In this document: positions 17,101 to 24,884 of the stretch, in pieces
How the letters are laid out: each line of letters opens with the position of its first letter
How positions within the stretch are numbered: the stretch's first letter is position 1
Source of the DNA: an uncultured Bacteroidota bacterium
GTDB lineage: Bacteria; Bacteroidota; Bacteroidia; Chitinophagales; LD1
NCBI GenBank assembly: GCA_937894725.1
Contig: CALAYL010000024.1
Location: forward strand, 1 to 26,411
DNA: 26,411 bases
Direction: 5' to 3'
Translations under genes and position numbers: made by a program
Notes under the pieces: generated by a model
Databases searched by the model: none
The model's input: the letters and a program-made list of their open reading frames with translations, nothing else
Told to the model about the DNA's origin: nothing

Positions 17101-19097
17101 CCTGGAGCTAGATTTAAAAAGAAGTTATTTGTACCATTATTCGTTACATTGGATGGATTGGAAAGTGGCGCGATATTCAACGAATAAAATGCTGAAGCAA
17201 CGGCACTTACTCTTACACCACCATTGTTAAGACCTATGCAAGTTTCCTTCCATACCGAATCATTTTGAATTTGCGGAGAATTGGGAGCTGTCAACTCAAT
17301 CATGGTATCCTTAACACAGCCTGCACCAGCAGTCACGGTAACATAATAAGTACCAGGACCTAATCCAGTACGAGACCCGCTATTGATGCTTGCATTGTCT
17401 GCCCATGTGTAGGTATATGGTGGCGTACCACCATTTGGGGTAACGGTGATTGTACCTGTAGTGGCTTGACATTGCGTCAGCGATTTTGTAGAAGGTAAGG
17501 TGAGATTGCAACAGCTAGGCAAAATAGAAACATTTACTACATCAGCATTGGTAATACAGTTTGCAGAATCGCGTGCAGTAAGGGTGTAGGTCGTATTACT
17601 AGGTGGGCAAACTGTGGGTGTGAGAGTATTGCCTCCAGTCATATTGGACGTAGGTGACCAATTATACAATGAGGTATAAGATATTTCTGGATCATCAAAG
17701 GTTATACTCCAACCGCTAAATGTACCAGTACCAAAACCCAAACTAGAGTTCATACTTACATTAAATTCCCATACTCCATTGGATGTACAACCTGCCAAAT
17801 TGTTGAACGGTTGATTTGGTGAATATGAACCCGAATAAGGTGCAGATGCACTAGCAATATTAGTACCCCATACAGGAACAAAACAAGTATTTGTATATCC
17901 TCCAGAAAGAGGAGAACTCCCACCGGTAGTTACATTTGCAGGTACCAACGTTATGACTTGTCCACTTGGGCATTTTACTGACAATATTAAGTCTCGAATT
18001 GTTACCTGCCCCGGGGGGAAAAAGTTTTGACCAAAAAAGAAAATATTTTTGATACAAATTTGAGTAATTGAATTGGGTAACACAGTGGGCATGTTTAACC
18101 CGGTAACATTAATACCAATGTTTGTTACAGCGCCAAATCCAGTAGTAATTGATGTAATTTCATTATTCGCATAAGTAACTACTTTTGCTGGGTTGATAAT
18201 CACTTTGGTTGAGCCATTTAACTTTGCACATTGCCCTGGACAAATAGAGGTATCTCTCCCTGCATCTACCAATACTGTAGGATTTTTTACGGTAATTTTC
18301 ACGGTGTCTCTACAGGTGACTGTGCCATTTGACATCACTACAACATAGCTAGTAGTGGTACGTGGGGCTACAGGAGTAGGATTTATACCTCCTGCCGGTC
18401 CTTGGTTATACCCATCGTGTGTCCAAACGATATTAAATGTAGGATCATTGCAATAAATCACTACATTATCTATACCCCAATGGTCATAATCTGCCCCAGA
18501 GTCATTGTCTTGAAACCATCGAAATAGAGTGCTCGAAGTGAGTGCAACAGCAGGCACTTGAAAACACCAATTTTTCCAATTTATCAAATCAGGATCGCTA
18601 CCCCCATTAGGATCAAAATAATGAATATCTGTCCATGTAGAACCATTATTAGTGGAATACTGCAAGTAAACGCCTTCATCAGGTTCATCTGGCCCCTCAC
18701 ATGGTGATGCCCCTCCTTGCTCAGCAAAAAGTAAATCAAAACAAATAGTAACTCCAGCAGTGGCGCAAGAAGAAAGATTAAATGGTGCGGTAGTCAGTAC
18801 ACGGGGTACTGGCGACTGGTTTCCTAACCAAATATGCGTAGTGCCATCTACACCGCTTGGGCTACAAGGGTTTGTCCATGTAGCCTGAGGGGATGCGTTC
18901 CAGCCTGTACCAAAAGCTCCATTATTAAAATTTTCAGATAAAACCGCTATCCCCTGTCCCCTTCCGTAGGCAGACAGTGTGGCATTCTGACCACATACAA
19001 TTGTGTCTTTTGTAGAAAAAGCTTCAACTACACAACCCTGTGAAAAACCGATATTTGATGCTAAACAAAAAACTAAGCTTAAATAAATGTATTTCAT
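14145..19097 (-). CDS. Very large adhesin-like protein: reelin-like and P-domain-like N-terminus, SprB-type repeats, T9SS type B sorting domain
   Basis: 1650 residues. Signal peptide about 1-20 (ending GFSQG). Residues about 48-215 resemble a reelin-like jelly roll (SENFNNG... to DHWGIDNVVIYC, near 210). Residues about 315-475 resemble a proprotein-convertase P domain (ICIKNIFFFG ... WSITFDDPE). A PKD/Ig-like segment follows. From about 530 to 1400 come SprB-type repeats (GG-T-PPYTYTW, NLAPGTYI-GV-D-N-C, ETC-G-NNGSV), grouped into supermodules that begin with a Cys-Cys-Asn triplet near residues 530, 692, 856 and 1105. Residues 1560-1650 are the type B (gliding-motility-associated) sorting domain: APNAFTPNGDNKNNVYQVFG, IYNRWGEKVFES, GWDGTFKG, VGVYIFEVQATY. 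It is expected to be exported by T9SS and anchored on the surface as an adhesin. It follows the 136-residue secreted protein gene by only 4 bases. Confidence 0.92.
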   Translation of the reverse strand: MKYIYLSLVFCLASNIGFSQGCVVEAFSTKDTIVCGQNATLSAYGRGQGIAVLSENFNNGAFGTGWNASPQATWTNPCSPSGVDGTTHIWLGNQSPVPRVLTTAPFNLSSCATAGVTICFDLLFAEQGGASPCEGPDEPDEGVYLQYSTNNGSTWTDIHYFDPNGGSDPDLINWKNWCFQVPAVALTSSTLFRWFQDNDSGADYDHWGIDNVVIYCNDPTFNIVWTHDGYNQGPAGGINPTPVAPRTTTSYVVVMSNGTVTCRDTVKITVKNPTVLVDAGRDTSICPGQCAKLNGSTKVIINPAKVVTYANNEITSITTGFGAVTNIGINVTGLNMPTVLPNSITQICIKNIFFFGQNFFPPGQVTIRDLILSVKCPSGQVITLVPANVTTGGSSPLSGGYTNTCFVPVWGTNIASASAPYSGSYSPNQPFNNLAGCTSNGVWEFNVSMNSSLGFGTGTFSGWSITFDDPEISYTSLYNWSPTSNMTGGNTLTPTVCPPSNTTYTLTARDSANCITNADVVNVSILPSCCNLTLPSTKSLTQCQATTGTITVTPNGGTPPYTYTWADNASINSGSRTGLGPGTYYVTVTAGAGCVKDTMIELTAPNSPQIQNDSVWKETCIGLNNGGVRVSAVASAFYSLNIAPLSNPSNVTNNGTNNFFLNLAPGTYIIGILDNNGCVDTIIRTVAPGVSCCNLAIQSKTVTQPTCGLNNGAISVTMSGGTLPYTYTWTPNVSSTNTASNLAGGSYRVVISAGAGCTKDTTFTLAGTTAPNINSVTATNEICQGQNNGSVTAVNTTGGSPTYAYGYSPSSNPLSVTPIASFPLSNLAPGTYIMGVQDLNSCRDTVWFTISAGPNCCNVALQSATLTQPTCGQSNGAISLNVTGGTLPYTYTWTPNVSTSNAATNLAAGPYRVVIGAGTNCAIDTTFNLNSNSTLALALTNPVNPSCTASNGQITAALSGGTAPYSVTIDTGGTPQTFSVPLAITQPISNLPEGTINISVTDAQSCTVTRSVTLTRPTAPTINSLSKTDEQCAGANDGALISVNTTGGSGGYTYTYAPQSNPSSTLAIANFPVNNLADGTYILSVQDGNGCNDTAWFTIVAGPICCNLNLSAVLTNPACGQLNGAIDVTTLLGSGNYTYAWSPGSQVTEDISGVGVGNFTITITDVTQGCSKDSTFNLSNINGPVIDSVQKRDETCNGKNDGSVRLFARGGAGTLTYIWSPALTNSNNQIGLAPNTYSYTVSDANNCEVTGVQTVRAGITVVATNVATDPNCSGNNGQIQASATPIGSYQFSISGSTSNATGLFQNLGAGSYTVTVTSANGCTATTSATLTSPTSFAATISSQNISCYGAGDGSATVNVVGGAAPVTITWSNAEQTTTITSLAAGTYTVTISDAANCSTVLSTTIIEPAKLSVSLGNDTAFCGTSLVLNAQNPGLNYTWSTTESSQSITVLGTNNYAVTVSDASGCSASANINVSIYPQVAIELRKDTTIFDGGEVILTSTITGGSGSGSYSWTPTTDLSCADCALPTSTTRDTIGYLVTYTDDAGCIATDLINIYVDNDFSLYAPNAFTPNGDNKNNVYQVFGRGIESLVLKIYNRWGEKVFESTDQKIGWDGTFKGSSQPVGVYIFEVQATYFNGKTKREKGSLTLIR

Positions 19098-19101
19098 CTA
19101 A

Positions 19102-19512
19102 TTATTTTATCGTTTGTATTTTAATATTGGAAATCTCAACAGATTGGAGCCGTGCCACTGCTGGTTTGTTCAAAAAACGAGAAAATGTAACAAGTGATTT
19201 ATCTTTGATACCGCATCTGCCTTCTTTACTCTCTTTATTTCCCAAGGTGACTGAGTATGTTACTTGATCTGAAGTTGCTTTTGAAGTTGAAAACACTGTT
19301 ATTTTATCAAACGATACATTGATATTTTCACTTGATTTATTTTCAAACTTAAAAAACACCTTTTCTTGATAAAGCCCCTTGCTTTCATCATGGCATTCAA
19401 CAGTCTGCTTATAAATAGTTAGTTGCGTATTTTCAAAATAAATTTGCCAATCTGCAGCTATGGATGGAATAGAAAACAACAGTGACGCTAGAAACAAAAA
19501 ATTAGTTTTCAT
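19102..19512 (-). CDS. Small secreted protein of unknown function
   Basis: 136 residues, family not recognised. A signal peptide spans about 1-19 (hydrophobic core, SIAA before D21), so the mature protein of about 117 residues is periplasmic or secreted. The mature part is predicted mostly beta: alternating polar/hydrophobic strands such as KVFFKFENKSSENINVSF and QVTYSVTLGN, a pattern of small immunoglobulin-like domains. Two cysteines, C40 (TVECHDES) and C100 (EGRCGIKD), could form a disulfide. It has no T9SS sorting domain. The stop lies 4 bases upstream of the start of the 1650-residue adhesin-like gene, so the two are surely co-transcribed and may work together. I see no clear promoter upstream; the 19513-19628 leader is AT-rich. 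Confidence 0.75.
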   Translation of the reverse strand: MKTNFLFLASLLFSIPSIAADWQIYFENTQLTIYKQTVECHDESKGLYQEKVFFKFENKSSENINVSFDKITVFSTSKATSDQVTYSVTLGNKESKEGRCGIKDKSLVTFSRFLNKPAVARLQSVEISNIKIQTIK

Positions 19513-19628
19513 ACGTTGCTTTTAAATGGTTTGACTTTGTTGCCTTTTAGAGTTTTATATATGATTTTCACTATAAAGATGAAAAAAAATATAGAAAAGG
19601 ATAGGTCAGTTATCAAAAAAGTTTCCAC

Positions 19629-19665
19629 AAAAAAAAATGGAGTCAAAATTGACTCCATTTTTTTT
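19629..19665. terminator. Bidirectional intrinsic terminator after the TPR gene
   Basis: Stem TGGAGTCAA/TTGACTCCA, extended by A/T pairs, has 9 A before it and 8 T after it on the plus strand, so either strand gives a hairpin followed by a U run. The TPR gene stop at 19668 lies just upstream on the reverse strand, so this ends the pdhA-TPR transcript. It also separates it from the secreted protein/adhesin operon downstream. Confidence 0.9.
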
Positions 19666-19667
19666 GT

Positions 19668-20330
19668 TTAAAGTTGAGCTGTTGCTCTCGCTATCAGCTT
19701 TTCCGTTTCCCGACTTTCGTCTGAGAGTGGATATTTCTCTTTTACTTCTTTATATTTCTCTATAGCCTCTTTGTATTTCTTTTGGCTCTCGAGATACATA
19801 CCTAGCTTAGTGAGGTAGTATGGTGTAAACTGCTCATTATCTGAAAAAGCAGCCGCTTTCGCATAAAACTTTTCAGCTTCGCTCGCTTTGTTTTGCTCTG
19901 CACAAGCATCACCCAAAGCGTTTAGTTTAGTAGCGCCCAATACTGGATCACTTGTACTAAAACTTTCTAAAGCACTAGCTGCTTCTGCATATTTGCCAAG
20001 GTTCAAATAGCTGATGCCAATATAGTAATTGCAAAGGTTAGCTGATTTTGTCCAAGTATATTTCTTTTGAATATCCAAAAATCCCTTATTTATACCGTTG
20101 CCATTGAGTGCTAGGTTAAATGAGTCTTTCTGAAATGCAATTTCGGCCATATACATTTCTCTTTTCGCCTTGAGATCGCGCTCCGGTAGCCATTTTAGTG
20201 TTACAAACAAAGTAGCTGCAATAATGAGTACTAGCGCACCGCCTATTATTGATACAGTTTGCTTATTTTGTTCTACAAAATTTTCGATTTTTTCTACCAT
20301 CGTTTCGATAGCATTTTCGTTGTCTGACAT
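19668..20330 (-). CDS. Membrane-anchored TPR protein (YfgM-like)
   Basis: 220 residues. An acidic N-terminal tail (1-22, MSDNENAIETMVEKIENF) precedes one membrane helix (about 28-46, VSIIGGALVLIIAATLFVTL). A soluble domain with three or four tetratricopeptide repeats follows: YYIGISYLNLGKYAEAASAL, LGDACAEQNKASEAEKFY, LGMYLESQKKYKEAIEKYKEV. The layout resembles YfgM-type proteins, which hold periplasmic TPRs near the Sec translocon, but the sequence alone does not show the same job. It follows pdhA by 16 bases in the same direction and ends at a strong terminator, so the two form an operon. A TPR gene beside recF is a common arrangement in Bacteroidota as I recall it. Confidence 0.85.
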   Translation of the reverse strand: MSDNENAIETMVEKIENFVEQNKQTVSIIGGALVLIIAATLFVTLKWLPERDLKAKREMYMAEIAFQKDSFNLALNGNGINKGFLDIQKKYTWTKSANLCNYYIGISYLNLGKYAEAASALESFSTSDPVLGATKLNALGDACAEQNKASEAEKFYAKAAAFSDNEQFTPYYLTKLGMYLESQKKYKEAIEKYKEVKEKYPLSDESRETEKLIARATAQL

Positions 20331-20346
20331 GTTGTTTTTTGTTGAT

Positions 20347-21339
20347 TTATTCGGTTAAAAATGGATAGTCTGATTGAGTATAAATGTCGTTGTATAGTTC
20401 ACTATCGGCAGGATACGGTGAGTTTTCGGCAAAATCCACACAAGCATCTATTTCAATATCAATTTTGTTTTGTATCGCTTCTAAATCTGCTGCTTTCGCA
20501 TACTTTTTTGCCAAAATAGTGGCCGCTACGTCTTCGATAGGATCCAGCTTTTTGTAAGCCTCTACCTCTTCTTTGGTTCTATATTTTTGTGGGTCTGACA
20601 TAGAGTGTCCTTTGTATCTATAGGTAGCAATCTCTAGGAAAGTAGGCCCTTCGCCCTTACGCGCTCTATCGGCTGCAGTTTTCATCGCATCATGTACTGC
20701 TTCGCATTTCATGCCATCTACTGTTTCAGATGGCATATCGTATGCCAATCCTAGTTTTGAAAGTTGAGTTACATTAGATGAACGTGACACCGAAGTACCC
20801 ATGGCGTATCCATTATTTTCGCAAACAAAAATCACTGGCAACTTCCACGTCATAGCCATATTAAAGGTTTCGTGCAAAATACCTTGACGAGCCGCACCAT
20901 CACCAAAAAAGCACACCGTCACGAGTTTTTTATCTAAATATTGGTCTGCAAATGCAATACCTGCACCCAGACCAATCTGTGCGCCTACGATACCATGACC
21001 GCCAAAAAATTTATTCTTTATCGAAAAGAAGTGCATTGACCCTCCCTTTCCGCTCGTGCACCCCGTAGCTTTGCCATAAAGTTCTGCCATAGCCTCATCG
21101 CAGCTGATTCCTTTGGCTATGCCGAGTCCATGGTCGCGATAGGCCGTTATCACATTGTCTTCTTTTTCTAAAGCAGACATCATACCCGCAGCTACAGCTT
21201 CCTGTCCTATGTATAGATGACAAAACCCCCTAATCTTCTGCTGACCATATAACATACCTGCTCGCTCCTCAAACTTTCGTAGGCGAACCATCAATTCATA
21301 CCAGTATAGGTACGTTTCTTTGTTTAACTTAGCAGCCAT
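20347..21339 (-). CDS. pdhA: Pyruvate dehydrogenase E1 component, alpha subunit
   Basis: 330 residues from the ATG at 21339. E1 alpha with E1 beta decarboxylates pyruvate with thiamine diphosphate and feeds acetyl groups to E2. Seen: FCHLYIGQEAVAAG, TAYRDHG, GKGGSMH, GGHGIVGAQIGLGAG, and the ThDP motif from GDGAARQG (146) to ENN (175-176). The loop YRYKGHSMSDPQKYRTKEEV is the conserved phosphorylation/active-site loop of E1 alpha. A further in-frame ATG lies 21 bases upstream at 21360, but it sits inside a perfect TATATTTG -7 box (21365-21358), and the residues it would add are not family-like, so I prefer 21339. No E1 beta or E2 gene is adjacent. The TPR gene follows after 16 bases. Confidence 0.96.
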   Translation of the reverse strand: MAAKLNKETYLYWYELMVRLRKFEERAGMLYGQQKIRGFCHLYIGQEAVAAGMMSALEKEDNVITAYRDHGLGIAKGISCDEAMAELYGKATGCTSGKGGSMHFFSIKNKFFGGHGIVGAQIGLGAGIAFADQYLDKKLVTVCFFGDGAARQGILHETFNMAMTWKLPVIFVCENNGYAMGTSVSRSSNVTQLSKLGLAYDMPSETVDGMKCEAVHDAMKTAADRARKGEGPTFLEIATYRYKGHSMSDPQKYRTKEEVEAYKKLDPIEDVAATILAKKYAKAADLEAIQNKIDIEIDACVDFAENSPYPADSELYNDIYTQSDYPFLTE

Positions 21340-21357
21340 ATTTTTTATTGTAGCCGT

Positions 21358-21386
21358 CAAATATAGTGTTTCTAAGAAAAATCAAA
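21358..21386 (-). promoter_or_regulatory. pdhA promoter, lying inside the recF 5' end
   Basis: Reverse-strand TATATTTG at 21365-21358 and TTTG at 21386-21383 are separated by 17 bases, matching the Bacteroidota TTTG / TAnnTTTG promoter. The start point would be near 21351, leaving about 12 bases before the ATG at 21339. The -33 element lies within codons 6-7 of recF, so the two divergent genes share these bases. Confidence 0.75.
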
Positions 21387-22445
21387 CTATCAAATTTTAA
21401 GAACCATGAAAATGGGGAGTACTTATTCACAAAAAAGATAACTGCTTTTGTGGGCGGCAATGGCGTGGGGAAGACTAATCTACTTGATTTGATCTACTTT
21501 TTGGGCTTGACAAAAAGCTTCTTTAACCTCACCGACCAGCAACTTATAAACAAAGGAAAAGAATATATTCGACTAGAAGCATCGCTCAAAAATAACGATA
21601 TCGACTACGATTTACTGGTAAAAATGCCTCTTGGCAAGCGAAAAGAGTTCTTTTTGAATGAAGTGAAATATGATAAAATAAGCGACCATATTGGGCTTAT
21701 ACCTACCATTGTCATTTCGCCAGAAGATGTAGAATTGATACACGGTAGCTCGGACACGAGAAGAAAACTCATAGATGCTGTATTATCCCAAATAGACAAG
21801 AATTATTTGATGGCATTGATTCAATATAATAAAGTACTCGACCAGCGTAATGCCCTTTTAAAAAGCAAAGCCCCAAATGAATCTATCGACACGGCTACTC
21901 TGTCATTTTATGACCTATTATTGACACAGCATGGCACATTTATTTTCACCAAAAGGAGTATGCTTATTGGGCACTTTGCGCAATTTTTCAATACCTATTA
22001 TGCCACATTGAGCGATGAGGCCGAAAGCGTAAGCTGGCAATATGTGAGCCAACTGCAAAACACAGACTGGACCACCCTTTTTAGTCAACGATTGAACAAG
22101 GATAGACTGCTCCAACGTACTACTGGTGGCATCCATAGAGATGATTTTGAATTTGGTATAGGCGATGAAAAAATCAAAAAATTTGGTTCGCAAGGACAAC
22201 AAAAATCGTTTCTTATCGCCATGAAATTATCTTTATATCAATTTATCGCCTTAAATAATAAACAATTACCTATCTTGCTTTTAGATGATATTTTTGATAA
22301 ACTTGACAAAAAAAGAGTGAAGAACCTTATTGAAATATTGGTACATGATGAATTTGGTCAGGTATTTATCACTGACACAGATGAGTTGCGTATCAATGAG
22401 GCATTTATAAAACATATAGATAAATTGCAAATCGTATCAATCTAA
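21366..22445 (+). CDS. recF: DNA replication and repair protein RecF (GTG start)
   Basis: 359 residues, normal RecF length. An SMC-like ATPase that helps RecO and RecR load RecA at gapped DNA. The start is GTG at 21366, giving FLRKIKLSNFKNHE, the typical RecF N-terminus; no in-frame ATG is close. Walker A is G30-GNGVGKT-37, the ABC signature lies in FGSQGQQKSF, and Walker B is LPILLLDDIFDKLD followed by QVFITDTDE. TGGIHRDDFEF is also conserved. Its start codon is five bases from an in-frame upstream ATG of the divergent pdhA frame, so any recF promoter must lie within pdhA. TACGTTTC at 21311-21318 is the nearest -7-like match but lacks a -33 element. The DUF721 gene follows after 5 bases. Confidence 0.96.
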   Translation: MFLRKIKLSNFKNHENGEYLFTKKITAFVGGNGVGKTNLLDLIYFLGLTKSFFNLTDQQLINKGKEYIRLEASLKNNDIDYDLLVKMPLGKRKEFFLNEVKYDKISDHIGLIPTIVISPEDVELIHGSSDTRRKLIDAVLSQIDKNYLMALIQYNKVLDQRNALLKSKAPNESIDTATLSFYDLLLTQHGTFIFTKRSMLIGHFAQFFNTYYATLSDEAESVSWQYVSQLQNTDWTTLFSQRLNKDRLLQRTTGGIHRDDFEFGIGDEKIKKFGSQGQQKSFLIAMKLSLYQFIALNNKQLPILLLDDIFDKLDKKRVKNLIEILVHDEFGQVFITDTDELRINEAFIKHIDKLQIVSI

Positions 22446-22450
22446 CCCTT

Positions 22451-22741
22451 ATGCGCTTTAAAAATCAACAAACCATAGGTGATATTATATCTACATGGAT
22501 AGATGAAAAAAAACTAGCTGAGCCAATAGCACAAGCTAAAATCGAATCGCTATGGGAACAACTCATGGGCAAAATGATAGCGAAACACACTTCTGGAATC
22601 AAACTCAGAGGACAGAAACTTTATATCACCATTACAAATCCTACACTCAAAAATGAGCTTTTTTATTCAAAAGAAAAGATGATGGATATTCTCAATAAGG
22701 AATTCAAACAACCGCTCATTAAAGAAGTAATTTTATATTAA
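22451..22741 (+). CDS. DUF721 (DciA-like) protein
   Basis: 96 residues. The pattern of an N-terminal helix, W near residue 35 in IESLWEQLMGKMIAKHTSGIKL, then KLYITITNPTLKNELFYSKEKMMDILNKEF is that of DUF721. DciA, the ancestral loader of the replicative helicase DnaB, contains this domain. Here it is a minimal version with only the KH-like core and no long tail. It sits 5 bases after recF, its usual neighbour in this phylum, which supports a replication role. A helicase-loading function is inferred from the family and not visible in the sequence. The LysM/TPR gene follows after 4 bases, so three genes form one transcript. Confidence 0.88.
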   Translation: MRFKNQQTIGDIISTWIDEKKLAEPIAQAKIESLWEQLMGKMIAKHTSGIKLRGQKLYITITNPTLKNELFYSKEKMMDILNKEFKQPLIKEVILY

Positions 22742-22745
22742 CTAT

Positions 22746-24848
22746 ATGATAAAAAAAACAACCTTCATATTCCTTTTTATTGGCATTTATCACTTACTGC
22801 TAGCCGACAACCTGCCAGAGGGGTATCAGGTCAAAAAATTTATGATACGCAACGCCAGCTTCACTTCCGAGATAGCTCGTTCATTTAATATACATCCCAA
22901 TTTTTTAAAACAATACAATAAATCGCTACCGAAAATTTTGTACAAAGGTGCTGTCATCAATGTGCCTATAAAACTCAAGCCTGTAGAATGGAATCCTGAA
23001 AGATACAACTCAAATAAGCCATTTTTAGGACCAGAAGATGCCCGCCCACAGAATGATTTTGAATGGGACAACGAAATGATTGATCCTCTTTTTGTAGAAG
23101 AAATTTTAAGTATAGATGAGATATATGCGGACTCAGTTCAATTTGAGAAAATAAAAAATCATATAGGAAATATTGACACTGAAATCAAGGCCATCAAACG
23201 CATCAACGATTCCATCAAAAAAGCGGAATTTTCTTTTGAGTATGACGAAAAAGATATGAATTCTGTATTGAAACGAATGGAAAAAGCCAGAAATCAATAC
23301 TACGCAAAAACACCAAATGCACTTAGAATAGATAGTTTACAACAAATCAGATCAAAGCTTGCCGAAGAAACAAACCGGTTGAGAAGAAAACTTTCGGACT
23401 ATGACTATATGGTCGAAAACGCCTACTATTTCAATAAATTTAAAGAAGGTAGAGAAAATCTAAAACGAAAACGAAGAACCTCAGCCGATGATAAGATTAC
23501 TTATGAATCGAACTATTTAATGTACAAAGACAAATCAGGAAAAAACAAAAACACTAATGAAACTAAGGTATATATACCTGCTGAAGTACTCGTACACGAT
23601 GAAAATAAGGAGCCATCTACACCAGTAAATAAGCCAAATATTGAAGAAGCGAAAAAAGACAAAGAAGATAGGGTAGTAAAAGAAACAGAATCGCCCACTG
23701 TTGAACCTACAAATAATGCAACAAAAGAAAACAAAGTTACAAATGAACTAAACGACCACAAAAAGTCCGCTAATACTACATCTACCATCGATAAGCAAAG
23801 TGAAGTGGTGGTAGCTAATCCAGTGAATGAGATGCCAATAAAAAGCAACAAAGCTACCTCGAATGACAAAGTACCCGCTGCACCCATAGCCGAAAATACC
23901 CAAAAAAACACGCCTACCAATGCCATAGAAACAAAAGTCGAAGATGTAGAGCCTACCTTTGAAAACCTCTCTATACTTGAACAAAACCAGACTCCCGAAA
24001 TAGAGTCAAAAAATACCGCTGCCCCCATTTTATATGCTAAAAAAATAGTACTGCAAGATGAGCTCAATCTCGACAAAGTGGACGCTATGATTATAGATAA
24101 TCAAATCAAAATCGAACGCAATGAAATCTCGCCCTACAAGTTAAAAACAATAAAAGGTTTACCCGCCTATCAAACCACAACCGACTCCGCTACGAAAATC
24201 AAATCTATAGCTTATCTAAACCGATTCAAATCCAACTTACTTTTAAACGACAACAAACAAGCCATAAAAGACTTAGAAAAAGCCATTGACTTAGATCCTA
24301 CAAACTACAAAGCGTGGGTGTTTCATGCCGACCTACTCATCATAGCCGACACGCAAATAGATGCCATGAAAGAATACCAAATAGCCACCGAGCTCAATCC
24401 CAAAAACAGCCCATTATTCTATAAAATAGCGAGATTGTACGAATCGTCAAACAACATCGGTAAAGCGTATGAATTTTATACCCGATCTATTGAAGCCGAT
24501 AGTTTTTTTGCCAATGGATATATGGGCAGAGCCAATCTTTCACTCAAACAAAATGATAAGAAAGCCGCAATGGATGATTACAATGCGCTTATCAATCTTT
24601 TGCCCAATCTACCAGATCCACACAAAGAAAGAGGCTTTCTCCGATTAGAAAATAGGGACTACGGGGGTGCATTAGTAGATTTTAATGACTATATAGAAGT
24701 ATCTGACCCCAATGCGGAAGTAATATACAAACGTGGCATATCGAGAGTTTATCTAGGCAAAATAGTAGATGGCTGTGTGGACTTTGCCATGGCTAGCAAA
24801 CTAGGCTATAAAGATGCCGAAAAAGCAAGCAAAAAATATTGCCAATAA
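22746..24848 (+). CDS. Secreted LysM-like and TPR protein with long low-complexity linker
   Basis: 700 residues. Signal peptide about 1-20 (KKTTFIFLFIGIYHLLLA). Residues about 26-76 (FTSEIARSFNIHPNFLKQYN, then GAVINVPIK) form a LysM-like peptidoglycan-binding module. Residues about 130-250 are charged and probably coiled-coil (RIDSLQQIRSKLAEETNRL). Residues about 255-440 are a Lys/Asn/Glu/Thr/Pro-rich disordered linker. Residues about 480-690 hold five or six TPRs (AYLNRFKSNLLLNDNKQAIK, AWVFHADLLI, DAMKEYQIATELNPKNSPLF, AYEFYTRSIEADSFFANGY, RGFLRLENRDYGGALVDFND). It is predicted to be a periplasmic or outer-membrane-side scaffold on the cell wall. It is the last gene after recF and dciA-like, 4 bases downstream, an odd partner for replication genes. 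A strong terminator follows at once. Confidence 0.82.
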   Translation: MIKKTTFIFLFIGIYHLLLADNLPEGYQVKKFMIRNASFTSEIARSFNIHPNFLKQYNKSLPKILYKGAVINVPIKLKPVEWNPERYNSNKPFLGPEDARPQNDFEWDNEMIDPLFVEEILSIDEIYADSVQFEKIKNHIGNIDTEIKAIKRINDSIKKAEFSFEYDEKDMNSVLKRMEKARNQYYAKTPNALRIDSLQQIRSKLAEETNRLRRKLSDYDYMVENAYYFNKFKEGRENLKRKRRTSADDKITYESNYLMYKDKSGKNKNTNETKVYIPAEVLVHDENKEPSTPVNKPNIEEAKKDKEDRVVKETESPTVEPTNNATKENKVTNELNDHKKSANTTSTIDKQSEVVVANPVNEMPIKSNKATSNDKVPAAPIAENTQKNTPTNAIETKVEDVEPTFENLSILEQNQTPEIESKNTAAPILYAKKIVLQDELNLDKVDAMIIDNQIKIERNEISPYKLKTIKGLPAYQTTTDSATKIKSIAYLNRFKSNLLLNDNKQAIKDLEKAIDLDPTNYKAWVFHADLLIIADTQIDAMKEYQIATELNPKNSPLFYKIARLYESSNNIGKAYEFYTRSIEADSFFANGYMGRANLSLKQNDKKAAMDDYNALINLLPNLPDPHKERGFLRLENRDYGGALVDFNDYIEVSDPNAEVIYKRGISRVYLGKIVDGCVDFAMASKLGYKDAEKASKKYCQ

Positions 24849-24881
24849 AAAAAGGACTTGAATATTTCAAGTCCTTTTTTT
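24847..24881. terminator. Bidirectional intrinsic terminator between LysM/TPR gene and tRNA genes
   Basis: A perfect 16-bp inverted repeat (A7 then GGACTTGAA, loop TAT, TTCAAGTCC then T7) overlaps the LysM/TPR stop codon. It can end both the plus-strand recF operon and the minus-strand tRNA transcript, whose last tRNA ends at 24885. Confidence 0.92.
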
Positions 24882-24884
24882 ATG

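Noticed and set aside
21340..21360. Upstream ATG adding seven residues to PdhA
   Set aside because: The ATG lies within the TATATTTG promoter box, and the extra residues are not typical of E1 alpha N-termini.
23513..24076. Reverse-strand frame of 187 codons opposite the LysM/TPR gene
   Set aside because: Ser/Phe/Val-rich antisense of the low-complexity linker; no start context and no domain.
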